Positions 10,165-21,817 of a stretch of 64,000 bases of DNA are shown here, piece after piece (the first letter of the stretch is position 1; each line of letters starts with the position of its first letter). The notes under the pieces were generated by a model that worked only from the letters and a program-made list of their open reading frames with translations, was not told the origin of the DNA and did not search any database. The stretch is from Capniomyces stellatus (lineage: Eukaryota > Kickxellomycota > Harpellomycetes > Harpellales > Legeriomycetaceae). Both the position numbers and the translations under genes were made by a program. The stretch spans positions 937,850 to 1,001,849 of the forward strand of contig LUVW01000002.1 of NCBI GenBank assembly GCA_001661515.1, given 5' to 3'.

Positions 10165-12115
10165 GGTTGATACCCTTTTCTTCTTTTTTTTTTGCTAGCT
10201 GAAATGTTTTTCTTGCTGAGCTCCTCCTTTTTTGTTAGCTAGCTGACCCTGATTATAAAGCTGCCCTGTTGGTAGGATACAGCTACGATAATATCGTTTG
10301 TGTGTTGATGTTGGTTTTGTTGTAATAGTTTTAGCCTAAAACGAGACCAATGAATGTCGTTTTAAAGACTGTTTGTGAGTAATGCTTGGTGGAGTTGTTT
10401 TTTTTCCTTACTACAGCAAAATAAAGCTGAATAATGGAATAAAAAGCTAAATAATAGAGTAAAAAGGTAGAGTAGTTAAAAAAAATAAAGCAGTTGAAAA
10501 GCTTGTATATTCAAATGTAGCCAGAATAATGATGATCCGAATTATTGTGGTTTGAATATTTTGTACAGCGTTCTCCATCGACTAGGCTATTTATATTTTA
10601 TTTCTAATAATTTGAAAGTAAAAAAATACGTAATACCATTTGGATTAAAAACGTGCCTTTTCTTCAAGCTATTTAGTTACGTTTATTCCATTTGAATTTT
10701 GCTGATTGTTATAATTAACCTGCCCCATAAATATAACAAGCATTTATTTCAATTGCTAGACAACGACGTTAACAGACATAATTAAGTTGTGCTTTTTTTT
10801 TTTAAATTGGTTTCCTTGACATTTTTGCGTACTATTTTTTTTAATTTGCAAAACGAATTGGGTAACTTGATTATAATTCGCAAATTGAAATTGCAACCAA
10901 TTTAAAACACTAAAAACATTTCAAAACGTATAACAAAACACTATAGGTTGCTTTTGATTTAATTTACTTATCGTCCAACATCCATTTGAAAATGGTTAAC
11001 ATGTTCACCTTTTAAAATTACATTGTTTTTGTTTTTGTTTTGTTTTACACTTTAATACGGGTGTCTACCCTCACTATCACCCATTTACAGTTCATTCTTG
11101 TCTTTCTAGAATTGTACTACAACAGAAAAACAAATTTAAAAAAAAACTGAATAAACGAGGAGCAATGGGTTTTCAAGCTGAATGGTTAAATTTCCTAATT
11201 TAAACACGTTTATTGCCCATCAATTAAAAAACAGTCCTCTATTACCAAACCCATTCAACAAATATTCCAATTATTTTCTCTGATTCAACCATTCATTTAT
11301 TTTCAAGGCATTTGAAAACACCTCAGCGAATTAACTGATTTACTTGTTTTGGACTTTCATTTTTGTTTACTACCCTTTCATTTTCATTGATTTGTACACG
11401 TCAGTAAATAATTGTTTTCCCTCTTTTTGCTATTCCTACTTTACAGCTTACTTTTCTTTCATTTTTCTTCGATTTACCAAATTGACCATTTTATTCAACA
11501 AAGGTTCTTCACCTCCATCCTCCAACCATTATACTTGATTATTTTCGGTTTTCGACGTTCAATATATCTATCTTTAACCCCGCGCTATTACAAATCCTTC
11601 AGTTGTTTTTATTCGAAATCAAAACCTTCCGCTATTCTCCTAATTTTTACAAAAAACAATGGCGTACATATGAAGCTATTAATACAAATTGCACCCCTTA
11701 TATGCTTGTTTCTTTCTTTCCTTCTTTGATGATAATTTTCCAATGTAAAGTTTTGGATAGGCAAATTACCAAACATAAATTTTGTAACGTTTTAATTTGC
11801 TGTTTTGAGGACACCGTTTATCCGCTGTATCTAAATAAAACATTTCAAACAAGCATCAAACCAAAACCCATGTCAAAATGCGTATCAACCAAAAAAAATC
11901 ATCCAAAAAATCCGTAACAAGCTCGTATAAAAAACCCATATCAGAAGCTAAATCAGATTTAATCAGTACTAAATACTCCATAAATCTTCAAGTTTATTAT
12001 TTAGATAGCACCTGTTTTTATAATTGATTTTCTGCACACAAAACCCATTGGACAATTACACTCAAGCATTTAGCTCATTGGATGGATGCATACTGTTCTT
12101 ACTAATTTATTTAGT
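10165..12115. other. AT-rich spacer
   Basis: About 2 kb with no gene I can support. Overlapping hydrophobic plus-strand ORFs at 11344-11917 (64-105 codons) are F/L/I/K/N-rich, overlap one another in different frames and show no family motif, so I read them as chance ORFs. Confidence 0.5.
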
Positions 12116-12436
12116 TTAATTGGTGTTCAATTCACTTTCAAGCCATTCAATGGTATTGGGTGAGAGAGTCAAGTTCAAATGTTGCGTTACGTAACTATGA
12201 TTTTCCGCTAGAATTTGCTTAATTATTGGTTTTATGTTAAAACTAATTAGTTTTGGCTCTATTATTTCCAACTTGAGCGCAATAATGCAAAAAGTGCAGC
12301 GAGACGAACAATGCTGCATTATTCATAAGAGGGCTGCGAATAATTTCCTTTGTAGTGATGACTCTGTTGCCTTGTATAATCGCCAATATTTTGAATGGCT
12401 GTCTTTAGGACACTGGATTTTTCCAAAACTATGCAT
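12116..12436 (-). pseudogene. Possible small gene split by an in-frame TGA
   Basis: On the minus strand an ATG at 12436 opens 37 codons (MHSFGKIQCPKDSHSKYW...LFAALL), then a TGA at 12323-12325, then the same frame continues for 69 codons to a TAA at 12116 (ending SPNTIEWLESELNTN). Both halves look protein-like, with mixed polar residues, W, C and E. It could be a decayed gene, a gene whose intron I did not resolve, or chance. Introns here are at least about 93 nt, so a tiny intron removing the TGA is unlikely. No family recognised. Confidence 0.25.
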
Positions 12437-12489
12437 AGTCCCTCTAAAAGTGTGTTTTGGGTAAATCAATGCTCTTTATATTGTGCCTG

Positions 12490-12771
12490 TTATTTTTGAA
12501 TTTTCAATCCCCAATAAGTGCCACACATCACCTTCAATAAATTAAAAAGTATCGTCACAAAAATAAATAAAGCAAAGTAAGCGAGATTATTCACTTGGCT
12601 ATTTCTCGTGAAATTGGTTTCAAAGTACACACAATTTTGAATCTTTGAAAAGTTCTGAAAGTTTGGGTAAAACCCAGTATTTAATCCTACCCAAATCCAC
12701 CAGTTAACAACAAATAAACATCCCACTTCCACACCAATCAAACCGTAGACTATATATTTTTTAGCCTTCAT
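12490..12771 (-). CDS. Hypothetical 93-residue two-TM membrane protein
   Basis: An ATG at 12771 opens a 93-residue ORF ending in TAA. It has two hydrophobic segments, about residues 6-30 (YIVYGLIGVEVGCLFVVNWW) and about 62-82 (AYFALFIFVTILFNLLKVM), separated by a polar loop with NFT and followed by a short tail after TYWG. The hairpin layout with a VN in the first segment and WG after the second faintly recalls the gamma-secretase subunit PEN-2, but the first-helix proline and the C-terminal DYLSF motif known for that family are missing, so this is only a hint. It may also be a chance ORF. Confidence 0.3.
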   Translation of the reverse strand: MKAKKYIVYGLIGVEVGCLFVVNWWIWVGLNTGFYPNFQNFSKIQNCVYFETNFTRNSQVNNLAYFALFIFVTILFNLLKVMCGTYWGLKIQK

Positions 12772-13110
12772 TTGATCCTTCTTATTTGGTTTATACCGCT
12801 AGCTGGCATAGGCCATTTTGGTAACCTAAGTTTAACTACAGAGAATGAGAATTGTTTATTTGGAGATCAAAGTCTACGATATATCGTTCCACAAACATGT
12901 CTGTTTTACATCATCATTGTCTTTGTTACTTTTAATTCTTTGCCAAATTAAATTTTATTAACGACTACTATTTGAGTTAATATCAAAGTTAAACCCGAGT
13001 TCTATTATTTTCCGTGCGATTTACTCGTTATGTAATGGGATTCATGCAATTTGTTCGAGAGAAAAGTCTAGTTGATGTTTCAAACTTCGATTACACTATT
13101 AGCTATTTAG
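12772..13110. other. AT-rich spacer
   Basis: About 340 bp between the small two-TM ORF and the 78 bp minisatellite. Nothing recognisable. Confidence 0.5.
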
Positions 13111-13344
13111 GGAGAAAAGATGAGCATGGAAGTGCAATACAACTATTAAAATGATATATATATCATTTGTAGTACACACAGCTCACAGGGAGAGAGGATG
13201 GGCGTGGACGTGCAATACAGATATTAAAATGATATACACACCATTTGTAGTACACACAGTTCACAGGGAGAGAGGATGGGCGTGGACGTGCAATACCGAT
13301 ATTAAAATGATACACACACCATTTGTAGTACACACAGCTCACAG
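13111..13344. repeat. Minisatellite, three tandem 78 bp units
   Basis: Three exactly 78 bp units at 13111-13188, 13189-13266 and 13267-13344. Each begins GGAGA(A/G)A and ends CACACAG(C/T)TCACAG. Units 2 and 3 differ at only a few positions; unit 1 is more diverged. Because 78 is a multiple of 3, both strands read through it as 26-residue repeats (for example FVVHTAHRERGWAWTCN on plus). No start-to-stop gene is evident, so the open frames are probably a by-product. Confidence 0.85.
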
Positions 13345-14970
13345 TAAGTGTCATTCTTTTACAATTTATACTCCTTAGGTGGTTATTATATATGTATGAC
13401 CCCATGATGTTTTTACATAATTTGTCAACTGGGGGATGGGGGGCAATATTTAAGATATAAGTTATAACTAAACAACACTGAAAAAATGATACAAGTGATG
13501 GAAAAAACAGCAAAGCAGATCCAAGTTGGTTGCACATTTGAAACTACAATAAAAGCATACCAAATAGGAAGATGGGAGGGGGGGGGGGCTACCGAATGGG
13601 ATCAACAGTAGGTTGAGTAAAACACAATGGCGAAGTGCTGGAAATAAGACAACTGAACTTTTTGTTTTAATTTTTATATGGTGATATCCCGACTATCTAT
13701 TTGGAATTTCCAACCAAGAAAGGAAATGCAGCTTGCAAATTTGATTTAAGCAACTAACGTGTTTTGAGGTAGACTTTAAACCTTGCCAAATCTCCATGTT
13801 AACTGCTATTCGTGAAAGTTATTGATAAGACAATTGTTGATATTTATTTTATCAATGTTCATCCTATTCAAGATGGATTTAACAAAGAGCATCGTCATTC
13901 TACATTGAGCAATGGTGAAGTCGCAAGTTGGCGTTTAGTTGCAAGAGTTGGAAATTGATTTTAGTATCGAGTTGAAGTTTAGATCAATTTATTTGCAAAA
14001 AGAATTAAAGATGTAATTTGATTGGCTAAACAAAGCTTTGCTACACCAAAGTCGTGGAGAGCCGAGTCAAAACTAAATATAATTCCCGATACTCTTTTTG
14101 ACTTAGAGTTTGCCATTAGTAAAATTGTGTTACACCGGTTATGATACCCACGATTTTAAACAAATCGCTTAAAATTCAATCTGGCCAAGTGAACATTAGG
14201 CTCGTAAAGAGTTAGTAGCTGCATATCATAAAAGCTATTGATAGGTCTTACAACAACAAAATATGGCTGTTGATGAAAAAGTCGATAAAGAGGAAAAGCT
14301 GGAAAACAATATCTAAAAACGCCAAAATTTATAGGATCCTAAAAGTGAAAAAGCAAAAGATCTACGCTAATTTTTAATTACAATTGAGAGCTGTACTTGA
14401 TATGCCATTCTGTCCGAGTCATCAAAGGTTTAAAAAGATGATACGTCATGCAATAACTCGATAATAAAATGTGATGTTATGCAGGCGATGTACTTGAATC
14501 CAAAACAAACGTGTTTCAGCAAACTATACAAAGTAAAAGCTGATTTGGCGAATGATACAAACAAAAATACCAACAGTTGGTCTATTTAAACAGTAAAGAG
14601 TATATGGAAAAGGAGGGGGGGGGTTAACTTTAAGGATCAAACAACATATGAACAATACGATCTAAAAAAGTCAATATATGCAAAAGTGCATTTGTGCCAA
14701 AATGAATGGAAACGGACCAGACATTTTAAAAAGACTGATAATCAATGTTTTAGTTATAACTTGTGTTATTAAACTTGCAGTTTACTTTGCAGCTTTCTGT
14801 GGCGTTTTTTTTTTGAAATATGTGAGTTTCTTTTTTGAGCAAACAACCTTGACCAAGAACTAATGTGGTAAAAAAAAGAAGAAAAAAAAACCAGTCTCAA
14901 TATAGTTAACTCAAAATAACAATAGTTTCTATATAGACATATGTATTGCAAGCCGTATCGCTCTTTAGCA
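13345..14970. other. Spacer with possible decayed coding fragments
   Basis: About 1.6 kb without a gene. Short stop-interrupted, protein-like runs occur on plus around 13.86-14.35 kb (for example MAVDEKVDKEEKLENN near 14260), suggesting a relic gene or element, but I cannot name it. Long G runs lie near 13578 and 14616. A 61-codon hydrophobic ORF at 14678-14863 has no family features. Confidence 0.35.
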
Positions 14971-15031
14971 ACAACACAACACAACACAACACAACAGTTT
15001 CTTTGTTTGGTTAGTTTTTGTCAAGCAAAAC
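14971..15031. repeat. 61 bp dispersed repeat, copy 2
   Basis: Second copy of the (CAACA)n plus 36 nt unit at 76-136, same orientation, one mismatch. It lies about 290 bp beyond the stop codon of the minus-strand FHIP gene. The flanks beyond the 61 nt are not similar between copies. Confidence 0.8.
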
Positions 15032-15322
15032 CAAAATTATTTTCAAAGTAAAAAAACAAAAAAATAAAGAATAAAGGGATGTTCATTGTCAAATCAACTT
15101 GCGATTAAATTAAATCCAAATTAAAGAATGATACTAAGAGATTAAAAGGGAAAAGAAAAGTGTGGGAGTGTGGTAGTAGAGGTTGATTGTGAGAAGGAAA
15201 GGAAAGAAAAAAAGAAAAAGAAAGAAAGAAATTAATTGAAGAAAAGTATATTTATCCGAAACAACATTTTCAAGGTTAAATACATGGTCATGATTTATTC
15301 ATGATTAATAATTGATCGGGAG

Positions 15323-18300
15323 TTATAGGGGAGTAGACTGATCATCAACGTCCATGCTATCACTCGAGGTCAAGCCGGCACTGGAGATTGAACGTTTGTT
15401 GTGGATGGAGACAAGGCTTTTGTAGCCAGAAAAGTTGACTTGGGAGTTGTAGTACTTTGAGCAGTTTGTTGGTATAGGAATCACGGAAGGTATTTCATTG
15501 AGAATTTTTGTTGCAGACTTGTGGGATTGGGATTTTGTTTCAAGATTGTCAACTTGGTCCAGCTTTATCAAATCAAATACAGTGTCTAAAGCTATTGAGT
15601 AGTGGGCGAGGGAGATTGCAGCCAACTCCTTGCAAAACTCGTCAAGAACCAAGTATGCAAAGACAAACCGTTTTATTGACGATTTGAGCTGGACTAGCGA
15701 TTTGCGTGAGTTGGAGTTTTCCAGTATAGCGGTTTCAGGAATTGATGTAGTTGCTATACCATCCATATTTTGTTTGTCTTTGATTTCAGACTGGTTGTCG
15801 AAATCGTCGAAAGTATCAGCATCTTGAGTATTAACAAAATTATCAGCATTGTCGTTGTTGGGGCTTTGACTTGTGTTGAGTGTATGTTTGGAAGAGATAG
15901 GGTATCTATAAGTCAAGCTAAACGCGTCTTTAACGCCTAGTCTGCGCAAGTTGGCGAGTCTAGATTCAAAGCCATCAATAAGCTCAGCTTTTACGTTTGA
16001 TTTGGCAGAAACTATGGTTAAAGTATCGTATAAACTGGTGTTTTTGATTGGCCTGACTCTGGAGTTGTTGGCACGAGCTTTGGCGCGGCGAACAGCAGCC
16101 TTTTCACTATGGGTCATTTCAGACTTTATGGTGGGAGATTCAGACAATGAGTTGGTGAGTGAGATATCAGACACAGGGATAAAGTCGTTGGTTGTAGATG
16201 CGGTGTTGGGCGTGTCGTAGTTTCCAATTGCAGTGCAGTGCAGAAACAAGAAAGAGGTGAGGTTTGGGTGGCCTAAAGACGCCAACCGGCCAATAATACC
16301 AGTGACAACAAGATTGTGGGCAACGTGGCGGTTAAACATTGACTTTAAAAACTCAAGCATGGACATTAGGAAGATTCCTGGGTAGAGATTTTGAAAGTCC
16401 AAGTCAATAAAGTCGGTTTCGGTTTGGTTCAGATGTCTTTGAACCTCGTTTTTCCAAGTTTTGTTGCGCACTTCGTAAATCAGAGTCAGTTTATCGATAC
16501 TTGTGGCAGTGTATGAGTCACAGCTACTTTCAGCTATTTTTGGCAATGGGGTTATCTCTAAACTTGCATCAGTTAGAAGCGATGTTGCCAATTTATCCTG
16601 TTGAGACTGGAGTATGCTTGCATAGGAATCATCACGCTTCATTTCCACGCCCTGTGCATCTACTCGTACTGTCCCCTTGTTTGTACTTTTGCCTCTTCCA
16701 CTGCTTCTGCTTCTAGTTGACTTTGTATTCTTTGAGGATTTTTTTTTGATGCCATCTAGTTCAGATTCAGATTCAGATCCAGATCCAGATCCAGATCCAG
16801 ATTCAGGACCGGGGACAAAGTTAGAGTTGGATATGTTTTTGTGGTACTTTCTGGCAGCAGCAATAACAACTTCTGGCATGTAATCGGCAATGTTTGATGG
16901 GGCTATACTGCTAAAATGCTTCATGACGGCCTTTGTGATTTTATAGTCAGCTATCAACGACTCGCCTGCCCCCAACGCGGAAATCGACTGTTTGTTGCCT
17001 CCACTTTCGCTGGTCAGCATATCGGGGATATATACGCCAAAGTTCCGAAGCACGAGCCGGTCATAAACAAACTGGTCGAGCGTTTCCAGCATTGCGTCAA
17101 ACAGCCGAATTGTCGCCAAACTCAGCTTGTCATCATCACAAAACATTCTGATGACCAAAAGGTGCAGAAGTCCATTGTCTACATTTTCGCAAAATCTGTC
17201 TCGGTACGGGCCTGAATCAATAGCCCAATATGCTATTGCTCTTGTTTGCTCGTTCCTAACACTATCTATAAAAATATTGTCGGTTCCAGACTTGTGTGAT
17301 TTACGAAGCCCGGCATCTGCGCTTTCTGGGCTCATTGTTGTTCCTATAAGCGAGCCAAACAACGACATCCTCAGTGACTCTGAATGTGTGCTTTTGACCA
17401 TTTCTGTCACGTATGCTGTGATTGTTGCCGCCACTCCCCTGTGCTCCGTCTGTATTCCCGGTATCAACGTCGGCTGCAAAAACTTGTTATTTACCAACAC
17501 TCGAGTCTCGCTCTGAATCTCCAAATTGTTCTTTGACAACACGCTTATTTCGTCGATCAACTCCCAGCACATATAAAACAGATCCACGTCTGTCTGCCTG
17601 TGCTTAAACGAATTACTCACGCTTTTCTGGTACTCTAGATTTATCAGCTCATCCAAAGCCCCCAGCTTTTGGCCTCTGTTTGCCTCTGTTTTTGCTCTTC
17701 CCTCCTTTTTCTGCTCGCTTTTGCCGCTCTCGCTTTCCTTGTCAATCTCATACTCTAGCAGTTTTCTAACTGCAACCGAGAGCGCTCTACGTCCGGAATT
17801 CTTGGCTGTGAATACTCTGATTTCTGCCGACCGCAACGCTGGTCTTCCTATAGGCAGGTGTGCGTACAGGTAGCTGATGTTTTCTATCAAAGCCGACATT
17901 ATCCCTCTTTCGCCTAACAACAGCTCTTGATATTTTTTGCACTCTGAACTCAGAATCACCTGTGCAAAATAGTACAACCCTTCTCTTGCTGCTTCTCCAG
18001 TCGCTCCCGGCTCCATCAAGTTGCTAAACAGAACCCATATATAGAATTTTTCCTCCTACCCAGACACCAACATTTCAATATCCATATAATCAATATCCAC
18101 ACAATCTATACTATTCTCCTCCCCACCAGTTTCAACCAATCACGTCCATATATATATAACCTAATTTCACCCATCTCTACTTACTTCCAATTTAACCTGG
18201 CTTTCAGGTGGTTCTTTAGACTTTACTGGTCCACTGCCGCTTTTCCTCCTCTTTTCAGCTGTTTTCCACCGCTCGCTTCCCCACCCAAAAAATATATCAA

Positions 18301-19494
18301 TAATCGCCGAGCTTTCCTTTAGTCTCAAACACAACGTATGTATCACCATAACCAGCTCGTGTCTTAGGATTGTCGTCTTCTTGCTCGTTCCAGCATTGCC
18401 CCCTCCAATACTGTTGTACCTCCACACTTTTCCTGCCGAGGAAAGTGGCGCGTGTTTTTTTCCATCTGCCATATAGTACTCGTTTAGCGATTCCCCAATT
18501 CCCCCCTTTTTACGTTCCAGCAGCTCATTAAATAGGTGCGTTGTCAGTCCGTATATCGACCTTCGAACCTCCTTCTCTATTATCAGCTCTAATGGCGCAA
18601 GCTGCAACGCCTGCTTAATAAACCTCAGTACCGCATACTGCATATCATGTGGAATCTAAAACAACACACATAAACCAATTACCCTTAATATCGCAATAAC
18701 AGTATTCAAGCTTTTTTTTGCAATTTCTAGCAATTCTCTGTTTAAACTACACTACACTCTCACCCCCCCCCCTCCATTTATTGTTATTGTCGTTAATATC
18801 TGTAATCTGTGTCAGTAGCTATACCACAACTTACATCTGATTCGGCGTAGACAACCAGCTTGCGCAAAATATTTTCTTTGAGCAAAACCTTTGTGCATCC
18901 CCCTAACCACACTTCTGAAGCGTTCGTCCAGTTTTCTTTTGGTTGTGTATTGCCAAGTCGAGCATCTTTCTCAACGTTGCTCATATAAAGCGACCGTTCC
19001 ACCCACTCTGTTTCCAAGCAATTAATCATTGCTTGCAGGTTTTTTGCTATACTCGTGCTTCGAATATGAACTTCTGTAATATAATCTGCAAAAAAATAAA
19101 TAATAAAACACCCATTTTTTCATCCTTTAATTCTGCAATTCAACTATTCCTTTGTTTTGTTTTCTAATATATGTAAAGTGACGGTCGACAAGACTATTGA
19201 TGGCAAAGAAAGATGTTCCCGTCCAGGTGTACACACTATTATTACAGCAAAATGTTTACCTTGATTGTCAATGTTATAAAAATCAGAAATTTCTTCCCAG
19301 TTCTTTATAAATGTTTCCTTGTTTGTTAACGGTGTTCCTGATATAACCTCTCCCGCGGACACAACAAAGTTCTTCAGTTTGGAAAAAAACATCTCTGCTG
19401 TTAACGGCTTTGTACTTTTCCCCCTTTCCCGTCTATCTTTGTTCTCATTGTTTTTTTTGTTTTGAAAACTTGCTTGTTCTTTGCGATCAAACAT
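15323..19494 (-). CDS. FHIP family protein (FTS-Hook-FHIP complex subunit, FAM160/RAI16-like)
   Basis: FHIP proteins join the FTS and Hook subunits that link early endosomes to dynein. Four exons with GT-AG introns: 19494-19260, 19085-18835, 18655-18185 and 18055-15323. These join in frame to 1229 residues, starting MFDRKEQ and ending TPL-TAA. Family pattern: an N-terminal helical region with FIKNWEEISDFY, the alpha-solenoid segment EEKFYIWVLFSNLMEPGATG at the start of exon 4, a central RLFDAMLETLDQFVYDRLVLRNF, and a C-terminal block HPNLTSFLFLHC followed by SLYDTL. Low-complexity inserts include a Ser-Gly/Ser-Glu run encoded at 16757-16806. Acceptor TAG at 18057-18056 was chosen over a closer TAG because only it keeps frame and restores a family-like segment. 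FHIP is absent from Saccharomyces but present in many fungi. Confidence 0.85.
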
Positions 19495-21817
19495 GATCGA
19501 GTTTAGAGCCCGTGTGTGTGTATTCGTATGCTTGTGTGTGTATGTTGGCTACTCTTTGATGTGTTTCTACTTATTTTTACAAGTTTCCCCAAGTTTCTTT
19601 TTTTTTATATTGATATCTTTGGTTTTGGGTTTCGATATTCTAAAGTAGTTGACTTGGTGAAAGTATTGCTTGTGAAATCCGGTTTTAATTCTTTAATTGT
19701 GTTTATTTACTTTTCTCGGATTTAGACCAACTTGCATCCTTTACAGTTTGTTTTTGTTTTTGTTTAAAACGCTTAAAACAAATAATAATATTGCGTCTAT
19801 TAATAACCTGCTATGCTTCCAATAACTTAATTTTCGACGGGGAGGGTGAAGGTGGAGGATGTGGTTTTAGGTTTTGAGTTTTCAGGCACTTTTTTCAGTT
19901 TACTTTATTTTTTTTGTTTACATTTAAAACTAAATCAACATTTTGATTCTGTCATCAAATAAAAACAAACGAGCCAACTCCCAATTACGAAAATAGGCTT
20001 ATTAAAGGTTTTCTTTTATTTTTATTTTTTTTGTGTGTAGACGATTTTACCTTTTCATCATCTATTTCATCTACATAATTTTCATTGTCAAGTTCGGATT
20101 GATATTGATATTGAAATTAAGATAAAACTTTAATTGTTGGGTTTAAATTCCCCATGGTTGTTTCGGTAGAATTCTCGACCTAATTTATTCTTGTTCTCGA
20201 CTTTTTTTTCTTTTTTAATTACTGATTTGGTAATAATTTGGCTGAAAAGCCTGCTCAATGCGGTATTGTCTATTATTACTATTATTATTATTACTATTAT
20301 TATTATTTTCAAGATTAAAACTCTGACATTGATCCTATCTTTTAAAAATTGGTCTTTTTTTTGTTGGTTTGTTTACACCTTCTTGCCCTTGTTAGCTAGC
20401 TTAGTCGACTCTTTTACCAATGTAAACAGATTTTTTATTATTTTTTTTACTTTACACTTGGGTAAACCGGCTAAATTATCAGTAAGCCTTGCTGTATACC
20501 ATCAAAGCCATCTAGTGTTTTGACCAAGAGTGCCAAATCCATCTCATCTGCTAAATCATGATTTCAGATAATGTGGTTATGACTCCTGGTTTGAGGATGG
20601 TATTAAATAGCCTGCTTAAAAGCAAACAGTCTTTGTACAGATAATGTGTTATTCAAAGATGTTCTTGTCCTTTTCCATCTATAGTGTGTTGCTAATTCTG
20701 GTATTCCACTTTATTAACGGTAAACACCCTAATCCGATGGGTTTATTGGAATTGTGATGCTACCAAACCCCTTTTAAACTAATGTGTGTGTTTTTGGTCA
20801 CCAAGTTTGGCACTTTTTTATTATTACTTTTGTGTGACTAGCGTCAAGGGAATGGTAACTTTGTTCAAGTGGGTTGTTCATTTACTTGATTTAGATGGCA
20901 TTTTTTTCTGTTATTGATGCATTTTTCTTTTTCGTTTTTTTAAAATAAAGGTTGGTTTAGGTTTCTAGTTTAAATGACTGATAAGGAAGTAAAGAGAATC
21001 GATAAGCAAAAAGTAACAAAATGTTTCGAATGAATTGTAATGTGTCAAATTGTGTGATGTTTAAGTAAACCATAATATTGATTTTGCTTTTATTTGATGT
21101 GTAAAAGAAAAAAAAAGGACAAATCGATTAATATAGCAGATTTTACAATCTAATCAACATAATCGCTAGAAAAATGGCAGCGAGTAATAAATGGTCCAGG
21201 ATTAAGTATGAATTTTCAATCACAGCAAAAGTTCAAGTCTATTGGTGTATTATTGCGCATTAAGGTGTTTCTGATTTGGGATTTGTATTGATATTTCTCT
21301 ATTGTTTTTGTTTCCCTTATTTTTTTGATTTACTTGGATGTTCCGAGCATTTTTTTTATGCTGTCATAAAGCAAAAAAAACAAAAAAAAACATTATTGAG
21401 AGTGGAGCGAATCAATAATAAATCTGTTTGGCTTTGCCTCGTTAAGGATCAAATGTAAAAGCATTAAGTTTATTTTTAATTAAAAAGAAGGGAAAAGAAA
21501 GAAAGAAAGAAAGAAAGAAAAAGAAAAAAGTTCAAAGGGAAATAAAAAAAATATATTATAAAACTATTTGGAAATAGGGACACGAATAAACAAGTACTTT
21601 TAAATATATAGGAAAGGAAGCACCCTCTTTATATTAGCAAAAGAGCCAAATCCCCAAGAATTGATACCACTTTCAAAGTAATTTAAAGAATCCAGATTAA
21701 TATATATATATACATGTATACATACTGCAGTCACACACAGTTGAAATATCGATAGTATTGTAACACGAGAGTACAAAACTAATTCTATATACTTGAAAAA
21801 AATAGAAAAACTCAAAA
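19495..21817. other. Spacer between divergent FHIP (-) and transketolase (+)
   Basis: About 2.3 kb holding both promoters. An (ATT)n microsatellite lies at about 20270-20306, a (GAAA)n tract at about 21495-21520 and a short (TA)n at 21698-21712. No coding region supported. The ORFs at 20130-20523 are translations of the microsatellite and poly-T. Confidence 0.5.
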
